Source: Alkalimonas collagenimarina (GTDB taxonomy: Bacteria; Pseudomonadota; Gammaproteobacteria; Enterobacterales; Alteromonadaceae). Taken from it: DNA of 64,000 nt. The notes below the pieces were generated by a model, which was not told where the DNA came from, ran no database searches, and was given only the letters and a program-made list of their open reading frames with translations. The stretch is taken from the NCBI RefSeq assembly GCF_030717845.1, contig NZ_JAUZVZ010000005.1, positions 124,001 to 188,000 of the forward strand, in the 5' to 3' direction. Each line of letters begins with the position of its first letter. Position 1 is the first letter of the stretch. Position numbers and translations under genes: made by a program. Of this stretch, positions 17,285 through 26,380 are shown piece after piece.

Positions 17285-18025
17285 GTGCGCGAACACTTTT
17301 CTCTATTGGCTATCATACGCCAACGTCCGGCTCTGGCGGCTGTGGCTTGGATCAAACAAGGCTGGCGTTTATTTGTGCAGGCGCCTTGGTTATGGATCCA
17401 GCTGCTGGCTTTTACTTTACTGGTCAATTTGCTGGCCTCGATGCATCCGTTATTGACCGTGGCTGCTTTTTTTCTGAATCCCTTTTTAACCGCTGGTTTG
17501 TATAAAAGCATGGCTGGTGTGCAACGAGGTGAGTCTGTCGGATTTGCCTGGCTATTCAAGCCATTGCAAGAGCCAGTCTATCGACAGGTTTTTTTGCAAC
17601 TGGCGGCGCTGAATTTGTTGATTGCTATTCCATTGAGTTTAATGGGACAGCATCTGTTGGTGCAACTTTCAGAACAAAGCTTAGATCTGGTTCAAGTGCT
17701 ATTGTTTGTGGCGGCTTATGGTTTGGTCTGGATGATGTTCAGTTATGCCGTGGCGATATTGTATTTCTTGCCTGAAAAACGGCTACTACCAGCCTTGCAA
17801 GCCAGCCTGATGGCGTGTTGGAAAAATATCGTGCCATTGTTGCTGTTTGCACTGCTTGCGTTTGCCTTAGCACTTGTGACGATCCCAACCATGCTGCTTG
17901 GAATGGTCATCGTGATGCCATTGATCAGCATTGCTTTTTTTATCTCGTTTCAGGATATTTTTCTGGTAGAACCGGGACCGCCCTCGCAGCAGCCACCAGA
18001 AGACCCGGATGTACTTGAAGTGTAA
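17285..18025 (+). CDS. BPSS1780-like multi-pass inner membrane protein
   Basis: The start is GTG with AAGGA 6 bases upstream. The 246-residue product has about six hydrophobic segments, for example WLWIQLLAFTLLVNLLA (about 37-53), LLTVAAFFLNPFL (about 56-70), and several between 100 and 225. A cytoplasmic start (IIRQRPALAAVAWIKQGW) matches the first conserved segment of the BPSS1780 family. The C-terminus is proline-rich and acidic (PSQQPPEDPDVLEV). The function of the family is unknown. It lies just upstream of recX; the 171-base gap before it shows no recognisable element. Confidence 0.75.
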   Translation: MREHFSLLAIIRQRPALAAVAWIKQGWRLFVQAPWLWIQLLAFTLLVNLLASMHPLLTVAAFFLNPFLTAGLYKSMAGVQRGESVGFAWLFKPLQEPVYRQVFLQLAALNLLIAIPLSLMGQHLLVQLSEQSLDLVQVLLFVAAYGLVWMMFSYAVAILYFLPEKRLLPALQASLMACWKNIVPLLLFALLAFALALVTIPTMLLGMVIVMPLISIAFFISFQDIFLVEPGPPSQQPPEDPDVLEV

Positions 18026-18041
18026 CTAGTATTGATACTGC

Positions 18042-18491
18042 ATGATGACTTTAAATGAGTTAAAAAAAGCGGCTTTGACACTACTTGCGCGACGTGAATA
18101 CAGTTGTCATCAATTACGACAACGTTTACTTAGCAAGACAGAAGATGACCAGCTGGTTCAGCAAGTGATATCATGGTGTCAGTCTGAACAGTATCAAAGC
18201 GATGAACGTTTTGTCGATATGCTTATACGCTCACGCTTAGCGAAAGGGTATGGGCCTTTATACATTCATCAAGAGTGTCGTCAACATGGCGTGCTTAAAG
18301 AGCTGGTCGAGCAACAATTGGCGGCTGAGTCCCCTGATTGGTGCGCGATTGCGCGTCAGCTGTACGATAAAAAATATGCCAACAATGCAATCAATTCTGC
18401 TAGTGAAAAAGCCAAGCGCATGCGTTATCTGCTGCAGCGTGGTTTTACTTCCGAGCACTGCCATGCGTTGTTTCACACCAAAAGAAGTTAG
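18042..18491 (+). CDS. recX: RecA regulator RecX
   Basis: RecX binds RecA filaments and limits their growth. The 149-residue product has the three-helix repeats of the family: ALTLLARREYSCHQLRQRL, then DERFVDMLIRSRLAKGYGP, then KRMRYLLQRGFTSEHCHAL. Two ATGs start the frame in tandem; either could be used. recX normally follows recA directly and is read through from it, but here recA has its own terminator and lies 7.4 kb upstream, so recX needs another promoter. It is 9 bases upstream of alaS, keeping the usual recX-alaS order. Confidence 0.9.
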   Translation: MMTLNELKKAALTLLARREYSCHQLRQRLLSKTEDDQLVQQVISWCQSEQYQSDERFVDMLIRSRLAKGYGPLYIHQECRQHGVLKELVEQQLAAESPDWCAIARQLYDKKYANNAINSASEKAKRMRYLLQRGFTSEHCHALFHTKRS

Positions 18492-18500
18492 GGTTACTAC

Positions 18501-21128
18501 ATGACTATGACATCATCCGACATTCGCCGTACTTTTCTGGATTATTTTGCTCGCCAGGGACATCAAATTGTCCCAAGTGCCTCGTTAATTCCGGGGAATG
18601 ATGCCACCTTGTTGTTTACCAATGCTGGCATGGTGCCGTTTAAGGATGTTTTTTTGGGGCAGGATCCACGGCCTTATAGCCGAGCGACCTCGGCCCAGCG
18701 TTGTGTGCGGGCGGGTGGCAAGCACAACGATTTGGAGAATGTTGGCTATACCGCGCGCCACCATACATTTTTTGAAATGCTGGGTAACTTTAGTTTTGGC
18801 GATTATTTTAAAAAAGAAGCCATCGATTATGCGTGGCAATTCCTGACTGCAGAATTGAAATTGCCGGCTGAAAAATTGTTGGTCACGGTGTATGAGTCAG
18901 ATAATGAAGCCTACGAACTGTGGACTCAGCACATTGGGGTTCCGGCAGAGCGGGTGATCCGGATTGGCGATAACAAGGGTGCAGCTTATGCATCGGATAA
19001 TTTTTGGTCGATGGGTGATACCGGCCCTTGTGGCCCTTGTACCGAAGTGTTTTATGATCATGGTGCTGAGATCTGGGGCGGCCCGCCAGGCAGCCCGGAA
19101 GAAGATGGTGATCGTTTCATCGAGATCTGGAATATCGTCTTTATGCAGTTCAATCGTCATGCGGATGGCCGTATGGAGCCCTTACCTAAGCCCAGTGTTG
19201 ATACGGGAATGGGGCTGGAGCGTATTGCTGCCATCATGCAGGGCGTACATAGCAACTACGAAACCGATACCTTTCAGGCATTGATTAAAGCGGCTGCAGG
19301 CGTAACGGGTGCGACGGACCTGAGTAATAAGTCTTTACGCGTCATTGCGGATCATATTCGCAGCTGTGCTTTTCTGGTGATCGATGGGGTGCAGCCATCC
19401 AATGAAGGCCGAGGGTATGTACTTCGCCGGATAATTCGTCGAGCAGTACGCCATGGCAATCAGTTGGGCGCGCGTGGTGCCTTTTTCTATAAGTTGGTTG
19501 CGGCACTGGTGGAGCAGATGGGCGAAGCTTATCCAGAGTTGCAGGCGCGGCAGGCCGTGATCGAAAAGCTACTGCGTATTGAGGAAGAGCAGTTTGGTAA
19601 AACTCTGCAACGTGGTCTCAGCATGCTGGAAGACGCACTGCAGCAAGTGACTGACAAAGTCTTACCAGGTGATTTGGTATTTCGCTTGTACGATACCTAT
19701 GGTTTCCCAGTCGATTTAACCAACGATGTTGCCCGGGAGCGGGGTTATCAGGTTGATCTGGATGGCTTTGAAGCTGAAATGCAGCAACAGCGGCAACGAG
19801 CACAACAGGCCAGTCAGTTTGGTACCGATTACAATCAACAATTGAGCAGCAAGCAAGTAACGGACTTCACTGGTTATCAGCATGACACTGGCAATGCAAC
19901 TGTGGTTGAGATTATTCGTAATGGTGAAGCATGTCAGCAGCTTGCTGATGGTGAAGAAGCCTTGATTATTCTCGACCAAACGCCCTTTTACGCTGAGTCC
20001 GGTGGTCAAATGGGCGATACCGGCCACTTGGTTGCTGATGATGGCGGTGTTTTTGCTGTCACCGATACCATTAAAGTCGGCAAGGCGCATGGTCACAAAG
20101 GTACACTCAAAGGAAGCTTACAGCTTGGGCAAAAAATTAACGCCCAGATTGATGAGCGTCGGCGACAGGCTATTCGGCAGAACCACTCTGCGACTCATTT
20201 AGTGCATGCTGCTTTGCGGCAAGTGGTTGGGGAGCATGTGACGCAAAAAGGCTCGCTAGTAGGGCCTGATCGTTTTCGTTTTGATTTTTCGCATTTTGAA
20301 GCGGTCACTGCTGCAGAGTTGCAGCAGGTCGAGCAGCTGGTGAACCAACATATTCAGGCCAATCATCCAGTGCAAACCGAACTGATGGATCTTGAATCAG
20401 CCAAGGCCGCCGGTGCGATGGCACTTTTTGGTGAGAGATACGACGAGGCTGTGCGTGTACTCACCATGAGCCCTTTTTCTGTTGAATTATGCGGTGGCAC
20501 CCATGTGACCCAGACCGGTGATATTGGTTTGTTTAAAATTGTGGCTGAAGGCGGTATCGCAGCAGGGGTGCGACGGATTGAGGCGGTGACTGGCATGCAG
20601 GCATTGCACTGGGTCCATCAGTTAGAGCAACAAGCTCATCAGGTGGCGACTTTACTGAAAGGCGATCTGATGTCTATTGCTGAGCGAGTTCAGCAAGCAC
20701 AAGATCGAAGCCGCGTGTTGGAAAAAGACATGGAGCAATTGAAACAGAAAATAGCCAGTCAGGCCGGTGCTTCATTGCTAGATCAAGTACAGATCATTGC
20801 CGATACCAAAGTACTCATTACCGAGTTACCTCAAGTTGAGAGCAAAGCATTGCGTGGCATCTTGGATGAGCTGAAAAATAAACTGGGTTCAGGGGTGCTA
20901 CTATTGGCTACCGTGAATGATGGCAAGATTAGTTTAATTGCAGGTGTTACCAAAGATCTGACCGATAAGGTACATGCCGGTAAGTTGGTGGCATGGGCTG
21001 CCAGTCAGGTTGGCGGTAAAGGTGGTGGTCGCCCTGATATGGCACAAGCAGGTGGAACGGATAGTGCAGCATTGCCAACGATGTTACAAGGCGCAACCGA
21101 GCAGGTGAAGTTGCAACTTACTAGCTGA
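18501..21128 (+). CDS. alaS: alanyl-tRNA synthetase AlaS
   Basis: The enzyme charges tRNA-Ala and edits mischarged Ser and Gly. The 875-residue product (E. coli 876) has the class II core ([43 protein letters not shown]), the tRNA-recognition helices, the editing domain with zinc-binding [12 protein letters not shown] and CGGTHV, and the C-terminal C-Ala domain ending near [14 protein letters not shown]. Two in-frame ATGs lie at 18501 and 18507; AGGG precedes the first by about 8 bases. It follows recX and is separated from csrA by 265 bases with no recognisable element beyond promoter-like AT stretches. Confidence 0.98.
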   Translation: MTMTSSDIRRTFLDYFARQGHQIVPSASLIPGNDATLLFTNAGMVPFKDVFLGQDPRPYSRATSAQRCVRAGGKHNDLENVGYTARHHTFFEMLGNFSFGDYFKKEAIDYAWQFLTAELKLPAEKLLVTVYESDNEAYELWTQHIGVPAERVIRIGDNKGAAYASDNFWSMGDTGPCGPCTEVFYDHGAEIWGGPPGSPEEDGDRFIEIWNIVFMQFNRHADGRMEPLPKPSVDTGMGLERIAAIMQGVHSNYETDTFQALIKAAAGVTGATDLSNKSLRVIADHIRSCAFLVIDGVQPSNEGRGYVLRRIIRRAVRHGNQLGARGAFFYKLVAALVEQMGEAYPELQARQAVIEKLLRIEEEQFGKTLQRGLSMLEDALQQVTDKVLPGDLVFRLYDTYGFPVDLTNDVARERGYQVDLDGFEAEMQQQRQRAQQASQFGTDYNQQLSSKQVTDFTGYQHDTGNATVVEIIRNGEACQQLADGEEALIILDQTPFYAESGGQMGDTGHLVADDGGVFAVTDTIKVGKAHGHKGTLKGSLQLGQKINAQIDERRRQAIRQNHSATHLVHAALRQVVGEHVTQKGSLVGPDRFRFDFSHFEAVTAAELQQVEQLVNQHIQANHPVQTELMDLESAKAAGAMALFGERYDEAVRVLTMSPFSVELCGGTHVTQTGDIGLFKIVAEGGIAAGVRRIEAVTGMQALHWVHQLEQQAHQVATLLKGDLMSIAERVQQAQDRSRVLEKDMEQLKQKIASQAGASLLDQVQIIADTKVLITELPQVESKALRGILDELKNKLGSGVLLLATVNDGKISLIAGVTKDLTDKVHAGKLVAWAASQVGGKGGGRPDMAQAGGTDSAALPTMLQGATEQVKLQLTS

Positions 21129-21393
21129 ACCAGTGATCCCAAGCGACGATTATCAACTATATATAAATAAGTTGTAAGCGATAGCAAAAAAATCATCGTC
21201 AATGAAGCATCTTTGCTACACTGATTTTGAGATAAATTACTTTCACGGTAAGGCCGATGAAATTTGTGTTGAAATTATCCAGCTTGCTTTTCTTTCTGTA
21301 AGCAGCTGAGGTATGATAGAGCACTTTTTCAGGATCTCAGGCAACGACTGGGTGCAATAACTGAACCGAAAACAAGGAAATAGGAGCAAACGA

Positions 21394-21585
21394 ATGCTAA
21401 TTTTAACTCGACGGGTTGGTGAAACGCTAATGATTGGCGATGAAGTCACTGTGACCGTTCTGGGCGTCAAAGGAAATCAGGTACGTATTGGTGTGAATGC
21501 ACCGAAAGAAGTATCGGTTCATCGTGAAGAGATTTACATGCGCATTCAGGCTGAAAAGTCGCCAGATGACCAAGGCAACGCCTAA
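21394..21585 (+). CDS. csrA: carbon storage regulator CsrA
   Basis: CsrA is a dimeric RNA-binding regulator that binds GGA motifs in mRNA leaders and controls carbon flow, motility and biofilm formation. The 63-residue product begins [18 protein letters not shown] and contains [16 protein letters not shown], including the RNA-contacting VHREEIY segment and Leu4/Arg6/Arg7. AGGAG precedes the ATG by 8 bases. It follows alaS and precedes tRNA-Ser and tRNA-Arg genes, the same order as in E. coli. Confidence 0.97.
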   Translation: MLILTRRVGETLMIGDEVTVTVLGVKGNQVRIGVNAPKEVSVHREEIYMRIQAEKSPDDQGNA

Positions 21586-21735
21586 GCTGTTGGCAAACAA
21601 GATTGTTGGCCGTAGTCCTTAGTGCCTGCAATTATTTGCTCAGATTGTTTAAAAGGTCAGCAAACGCGCTGACTAACCGAAAAATTGTTTGACTTATTTT
21701 CCTGAGACTTTAATATACACGCCGCAAGACAGAGC

Positions 21736-21825
21736 GGAGAAATGGCCGAGTGGCTGAAGGCGCACCCCTGCTAAGGGTGTATAGGGGAAACTCTATCGAG
21801 GGTTCGAATCCCTCTTTCTCCGCCA
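21736..21825 (+). tRNA. tRNA-Ser (anticodon GCT)
   Basis: A GGAGAAA acceptor pairs with TTTCTCC, the variable arm is long, the anticodon loop reads CTGCTAA (GCT), the T-loop is GGTTCGAATCC, and CCA is encoded at 21823-21825. It decodes AGC and AGU. Confidence 0.95.
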
Positions 21826-21838
21826 TTTTTATCGGATT

Positions 21839-21915
21839 GGACGCGTAGCTCAGCTGGATAGAGTACTCGGCTACGAACCGAGCGGTCGGAGGTTCGAATC
21901 CTCCCGCGTCCGCCA
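21839..21915 (+). tRNA. tRNA-Arg (anticodon ACG), copy 1
   Basis: A 77-nt cloverleaf has acceptor GGACGCG/CGCGTCC, anticodon stem CTCGG/CCGAG around CTACGAA (ACG), and an encoded CCA. The first anticodon base is expected to be converted to inosine. The sequence is identical to the next copy. Confidence 0.95.
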
Positions 21916-21961
21916 TCTGATAAAAAATTGATGCAATGAAGTACACCGTGAAACGATTTAT

Positions 21962-22038
21962 GGACGCGTAGCTCAGCTGGATAGAGTACTCGGCTACGAA
22001 CCGAGCGGTCGGAGGTTCGAATCCTCCCGCGTCCGCCA
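21962..22038 (+). tRNA. tRNA-Arg (anticodon ACG), copy 2
   Basis: This second copy is identical over the mature tRNA and is followed by a terminator hairpin at 22051-22082. Its last 19 bases plus the downstream 60 bases are repeated again at 22207. Confidence 0.95.
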
Positions 22039-22050
22039 TATTCGAAGAAC

Positions 22051-22082
22051 CCCGCTAAGGTGCAAACCAAAGCGGGTTTTTT
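22051..22082 (+). terminator. terminator after the tRNA-Arg cluster, copy 1
   Basis: CCCGCT and AGCGGG pair across a 14-base loop and are followed by six T. It is expected to end the csrA-proximal tRNA transcript. Confidence 0.8.
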
Positions 22083-22237
22083 CGTTTTAGCCCTATGCGA
22101 AACCAGCGGAAGGGTGAGATCCTCCGTAAGGTTCGACTGATTTGCCGGGAGCAAATCAGCACAGCTTTAGCTGGCCCGAAGGGCAGGCGGCAGGACAGCC
22201 GCCTGCAATCCTCCCGCGTCCGCCATATTCGAAGAAC

Positions 22238-22269
22238 CCTGCTAAGGTGCAAACCAAAGCGGGTTTTTT
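22238..22269 (+). terminator. terminator, copy 2 in the duplicated tRNA tail
   Basis: This is the same element as at 22051 with CCTGCT in the left arm, so one G-U pair replaces G-C. It lies just before pqiA. Confidence 0.7.
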
Positions 22270-22356
22270 CGTTTTAGCCCTATGAAAACCAGCTTTCCTT
22301 CCACCGCTCTGGTACGCTATGCTCATAACAAGAGCAAACAGGCTATCCTGAAACGA

Positions 22357-23673
22357 ATGAGCACTTCTGGTTACCAATTGAATAGTCATGGCGAGCTGCA
22401 GACCCCAGAGGACAATAGTGAGCTGGTGCTCTGTCGTTACTGTGACTTGTTGCAGCATTTACCTGAGTTACAACCGGGTGAAGAAGCGCATTGCAGTCAA
22501 TGTGGTCATCAACTCGATAGCCGTCATCCACAACCTATTTTACGGCCTATTCTTTTTGCCAGCAGTGCTCTATTTATGTTGGTACTGGCTAATTTATTTC
22601 CCTTTATTCAGCTATTTGCTGCTGGTAGTCAGCATCAAATGAATTTTTTCGATACCTCATCGGTATTATTTGCGGTGCATCATCCCGCTTTAGCAATTCT
22701 TGTATGGCTACTGATTCAGGCGATTCCCGCTTTTTGTATGATGGCGGTGATTTATCTCAAGCTAGGGATGATCATGTCGCTGCCTGGTCGTATGTGGGTG
22801 GCCAGAGTGCTTTTTATGCTGAAACCCTGGAGTATGGTCGATATCTTTTTGATCGGTTTATTGGTCAGCTTCGTTAAGTTGGTTAGTAGCGCTGATATTT
22901 CTCTGGGATTAAGTTTCTGGGCTTTTTGTCTGTTTTGCTTACTACATTTACGGACCTTTCAAGTGATCGACCGACGGGAGATGTGGGCGCGAATTGGTGT
23001 GAACCCGAAGCCATTACTCACAGCAAAGGCAGGCTTACCAGGTGTTTCTCAGCGTTTAAAAGTATGCCATTGTTGTACTGCCTTGGTGCCATTGCAGCAA
23101 ATGCACTGCAGTCGCTGTGGTAGTCAGGTTCATGTTCGAATTCCTGCCAGCATCCAAAAAACCTTAGCCTTGCTTACCACGGCTGCCATACTCTATATAC
23201 CCGCGAATCTCTATCCTATTATGGTGACGGTATCGGTGGGGCAACGGACTGAATCCACCATTGTCACAGGCATTCAGTTACTTTGGCTGGATGGCGCTTA
23301 TCCGGTTGCGATCATTATCGCTATCGCCAGTGTGGTGATCCCACTGTTTAAAATCGTTATTTTATTTTGGCTTTGCTATTTGGCGCTTCAACCACAGAGT
23401 GATCGTCAAGATATCTCCACCTGGGTATTCCGCTGGGTTGACTGGATTGGCCGTTGGTCTATGGTGGATGTATTGGTGGTCGCTATATTAGCTGCTTTAG
23501 TGCGATTTGATTTATTGATGAGTGTTTACCCTGGTCCTGCTGCCGTCATTTTTGCAACGGTCGTCATTACGACTATGCTGGCGGCGTTAAGCTTTGATCC
23601 ACGTTTGCTCTGGGATCAGAGCAATGAGAATGAGGCTGATATGCAACAGGCTACTGCAAAGGAAATATTGTGA
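22357..23673 (+). CDS. pqiA: intermembrane transport protein PqiA
   Basis: PqiA is the inner-membrane part of the Pqi system, which moves lipid or hydrophobic molecules across the envelope. The 438-residue product has two copies of a zinc-ribbon plus four-helix unit: CRYCDLL ... CSQCG and CHCCTALV ... CSRCG. Conserved membrane loops include LVLANLFPFI, IPAFCMM, KPWSMVDIFLIG, ANLYPIMV and GRWSMVDVLVV. The frame opens at 22282, but that ATG lies in the duplicated terminator repeat with no room for a promoter or ribosome site, so the Met at 22357 is preferred. It overlaps pqiB by four bases (GTGA). Confidence 0.93.
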   Translation: MSTSGYQLNSHGELQTPEDNSELVLCRYCDLLQHLPELQPGEEAHCSQCGHQLDSRHPQPILRPILFASSALFMLVLANLFPFIQLFAAGSQHQMNFFDTSSVLFAVHHPALAILVWLLIQAIPAFCMMAVIYLKLGMIMSLPGRMWVARVLFMLKPWSMVDIFLIGLLVSFVKLVSSADISLGLSFWAFCLFCLLHLRTFQVIDRREMWARIGVNPKPLLTAKAGLPGVSQRLKVCHCCTALVPLQQMHCSRCGSQVHVRIPASIQKTLALLTTAAILYIPANLYPIMVTVSVGQRTESTIVTGIQLLWLDGAYPVAIIIAIASVVIPLFKIVILFWLCYLALQPQSDRQDISTWVFRWVDWIGRWSMVDVLVVAILAALVRFDLLMSVYPGPAAVIFATVVITTMLAALSFDPRLLWDQSNENEADMQQATAKEIL

Positions 23674-25313
23674 CTGCAGCGATAAAAAAACAGGCGAGTG
23701 TTCAGGCCATTCGACAATGGTCGCCAATTTGGATTGTTCCACTAGCGGCGGTTGGTATCGGTATCTGGATGCTCTATTACAGCATCCAGAACCAAGGGCC
23801 TTTGGTGACTTTAGTTGCACCGCATGCAGAAGGGGTGATTGCAGGTAAAACCTCGGTAAAAAGTCGTAGTGTGGATGTGGGTCAGGTTGTATCGGTAGAT
23901 TTGACCAGTGATTTAAAACAAGTCGAGATCAAGGTACGGATGCGGCCTGATACTGAGCCTTTATTGACCAGCGAGTCTCAATTCTGGGTGGTTCGGCCTC
24001 AGATAAGTCGCTCAGGTATTACAGGTTTAAATACCTTGCTTTCAGGGGCCTATATCGAGCTATTACCTGGTGATGCAGGGCGTCTTACCTTGCAGCACAA
24101 CTTACTCGATACTCCACCGATTGCACCGGCAGATGCTGCAGGTATTCGCATTCGTTTGCATAGTGACGATACTGGATTACTGACCATAGGCGACCCGGTT
24201 TTATACCGCGGCTTTGAGGTGGGTACGGTAGAACTGACTAGTTTCGATATTGCTGAACGCCGGATGGCATACCAGCTATTTATTCGCTCACCTTACGATT
24301 CGCTGGTAACCGAAAATGTGCGCTTTTGGTTGGCGAGTGGTGTCAGTTTTGACGTCACGGCTGAAGGCGTGCGAGTCGATCTGGCATCCATTGCCACCTT
24401 GGTGAGTGGGGGAGTAAGCTTTGATGTGATGGAAGGCTGGCCTATGGGAGCACCGGTAGCTACCAATACCGAGTTTGTGTTGTTTCCCACCAAAAGTAGC
24501 ATTCAAGAGGGCATGTACAGCGAATATTTGGAATACCTGTTATTTTTTGAAGAATCGGTCCGTGGATTAAAAGCAGGAGCGCCCGTTGAATATAGAGGGA
24601 TACGGATAGGAACAGTCATTAGTGTGCCTTTCTTTTTCTCCATGGCAAGCCCACTTGAGACCTCTATCGATCAAGGTGTTCCGGTATTAATTCGGCTTGA
24701 AACGGGCCGTTTGCACGAGAGTATCAGTACGGAGCAACTTAAGCTGCAATTGGAGCATGGTGTTGAGCAAGGCCTGCGAGCTATTTTGAAAACAAGCAGC
24801 TTGTTGACCGGAGGGCTTTACATTGATCTCGATCGGGTCGATGATGCAGAAGTGCTTGAAGCGAGCATGAGTTATGCCGGTTATGCAACCTTGCCAACGG
24901 CCCGTGGAGGCTTAAGTAACATTGAACAAAAGGTCTTGTTGGCACTGGATAAGATAACTCAATTGCCGGTCGAGCCATTATTAAATGAAGGGACTCGAAC
25001 CCTGGCACAGACGACCGCAGTGATGCTGGAGGTTGAACAGCTGGTTAACCGGTTGGATAGCTATTTACAACAGCCAGCATGGCAGCAAGCTCCCGAACAA
25101 CTTCAGCAAAGCTTACTAGAGTTGCAACAAGTGCTGCAATCCTTTGGGCCAGATTCCGAAACACATCAGCGCCTGAACAACAATTTGCAGAGTTTTGAGC
25201 AACTTCAACGCGAATTACAGCCTTTACTTCGAACGTTAAACCAGCGTAGTAATGCGCTGATATTTCAGGCAACACCTGAGCCTGATCCTGAGCCTAAGAG
25301 AGCGCGCCCATGA
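23670..25313 (+). CDS. pqiB: intermembrane transport protein PqiB (three MCE domains)
   Basis: PqiB forms a hexameric periplasmic tube of MCE rings bridging the two membranes. The 547-residue product starts with a cytoplasmic tail and one membrane anchor (WIVPLAAVGIGIWMLYYSI, about 20-38). Three MCE-like beta domains follow, the second with DPVLYRGFEVGTVEL and the third with APVEYRGIRIGTV. A long C-terminal helical needle with heptad-like Leu/Gln repeats covers about 430-530. The start GTG overlaps the pqiA stop, and its end overlaps pqiC as ATGA, so the three genes are translationally coupled. Confidence 0.93.
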   Translation: MTAAIKKQASVQAIRQWSPIWIVPLAAVGIGIWMLYYSIQNQGPLVTLVAPHAEGVIAGKTSVKSRSVDVGQVVSVDLTSDLKQVEIKVRMRPDTEPLLTSESQFWVVRPQISRSGITGLNTLLSGAYIELLPGDAGRLTLQHNLLDTPPIAPADAAGIRIRLHSDDTGLLTIGDPVLYRGFEVGTVELTSFDIAERRMAYQLFIRSPYDSLVTENVRFWLASGVSFDVTAEGVRVDLASIATLVSGGVSFDVMEGWPMGAPVATNTEFVLFPTKSSIQEGMYSEYLEYLLFFEESVRGLKAGAPVEYRGIRIGTVISVPFFFSMASPLETSIDQGVPVLIRLETGRLHESISTEQLKLQLEHGVEQGLRAILKTSSLLTGGLYIDLDRVDDAEVLEASMSYAGYATLPTARGGLSNIEQKVLLALDKITQLPVEPLLNEGTRTLAQTTAVMLEVEQLVNRLDSYLQQPAWQQAPEQLQQSLLELQQVLQSFGPDSETHQRLNNNLQSFEQLQRELQPLLRTLNQRSNALIFQATPEPDPEPKRARP

Positions 25314-25879
25314 AACTTTTGCTTTTGTTCGCCTTGGTTCTTCCCGCTTTGCTGGCGTGTGGCAGCACCCCGGTTAAAACTCAGTATTATCAGCTGCCCC
25401 ATGTTGATGCAGTACCTACAAACCATGGGGCTGCAAAGGAGCGGCAACGAGTGGTGCTACAGTCGCTACAGCTGGCACCTTATTTAAATCAGCAAGGAAT
25501 TGCTTTTCAGCAAAGTCCGACTGAATTAAGTCTGGCCAAACAGCACCTATGGGCAGATGATTTAACTTCGCAGCTACAGCGTCATTTACGGCAAAGCATT
25601 GCCAGCGAATCAACTGATTGGGTTTTGCTACCAATAGGAGCCAAAGCGAGTGTGCAGTTGTCGATCCAGCTGGAACGCTTTGTTGGAACTGCCGAAGGCT
25701 ATGCACTGTTAAGTGGGGAGTACCAGCTGCAAAAAAATACGCATGTGGTGGCGGAACGGTTCTATATTGAACAACCATTGCAGCGAGATGGTTACCCTGC
25801 TTTGGTTGAAGCGCTTGCTGAAGGCTGGCAGCAACTAGCTTTGACGATTGTGCAGCAACTGGAGCAGTTTGAACGATAA
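25310..25879 (+). CDS. pqiC: outer-membrane lipoprotein PqiC
   Basis: The 189-residue protein has a lipoprotein signal peptide with lipobox LLAC at Cys17, followed by the PqiC/YmbA domain (QYYQLP near the start). It probably anchors the PqiB tube to the inner face of the outer membrane. The mature N-terminus GST lacks an Asp at +2, consistent with Lol-dependent sorting to the outer membrane. The ATG overlaps the pqiB stop by four bases. Confidence 0.88.
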   Translation: MKLLLLFALVLPALLACGSTPVKTQYYQLPHVDAVPTNHGAAKERQRVVLQSLQLAPYLNQQGIAFQQSPTELSLAKQHLWADDLTSQLQRHLRQSIASESTDWVLLPIGAKASVQLSIQLERFVGTAEGYALLSGEYQLQKNTHVVAERFYIEQPLQRDGYPALVEALAEGWQQLALTIVQQLEQFER

Positions 25880-26125
25880 AAAAATGAGCAATTGATTTAC
25901 TTTCGGCAGCAATACCCATTAGAATGATTTGGATGTCTGGACGTAAAAGTGTTTATACGTTCGAGAATTCATGCCGCTTATAGCAGCTATAATGCAGCTA
26001 AATTGTTTAGCAGTATGATTATCCGCATAATAATGCGCTGGTTTGATTCGTTTTTAGCTGTACCTGCGTTCACAGTTGCTTGTATTAAACGGCTGTGGAA
26101 CACTGCAATAAGAGGAGAAACTCTC

Positions 26126-26368
26126 ATGGTAACTGACATGTTGACCGATGCGGTTGAGTTGATGGCTATTGGTATGGTCACTGTCTTTGTATTTCTGTCG
26201 ATACTGGTACTGCTTGTTCAGTTGATGACCATGAGTGTTCGCCGTTTTTTTCCCACTAAAAAAGTGTCATCGTCTACGGTGGAGGTGGTTGAGTCCGATG
26301 TAATTTCACCTCGAATTGTAGCTGCCATTACTGCAGCTGTGCACCAACATCGCCAGCAACAACAATAA
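26126..26368 (+). CDS. oadG: oxaloacetate decarboxylase sodium pump, gamma subunit OadG
   Basis: The start ATG has AGAGGAG 8 bases upstream; the longer open frame from 25949 lacks a ribosome site. The 80-residue product has one N-terminal membrane helix (AIGMVTVFVFLSILVLLVQL) preceded by a short acidic segment, then a polar tail ending in HQHRQQQQ. The His-rich tail of OadG is known to bind zinc and aid decarboxylation, and one helix plus a charged tail is the family pattern. It is 12 bases upstream of oadA, giving the standard GAB order. The 246-base gap before it shows no clear regulatory element. Confidence 0.85.
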   Translation: MVTDMLTDAVELMAIGMVTVFVFLSILVLLVQLMTMSVRRFFPTKKVSSSTVEVVESDVISPRIVAAITAAVHQHRQQQQ

Positions 26369-26380
26369 AAGAGGACCTTT

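Larger units (their letters stand above)
22020..22285 (+). repeat. direct repeat of a tRNA-Arg 3' end plus terminator, with a hairpin-rich spacer
   Basis: A 79-base copy at 22020-22098 starts in the T-arm of tRNA-Arg and runs through its terminator. It recurs at 22207-22285 with one substitution and a small indel; the period is 187 bases. The terminator stem is CCCGCT/AGCGGG in copy 1 and CCTGCT in copy 2, where a G-U pair keeps the stem. The spacer (22099-22206) holds two perfect hairpins, CTGATTTGC/GCAAATCAG (22137-22159) and GCAGGCGG/CCGCCTGC (22183-22206), the second ending exactly at the tRNA remnant. This resembles the tRNA-derived repeat units behind E. coli tyrT. Confidence 0.85.

Noticed and set aside
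21710-22154. Minus-strand frames across the tRNA-Ser/Arg cluster with internal protein repeats
   Set aside because: These are antisense readings of identical tRNA genes, a common false gene call.
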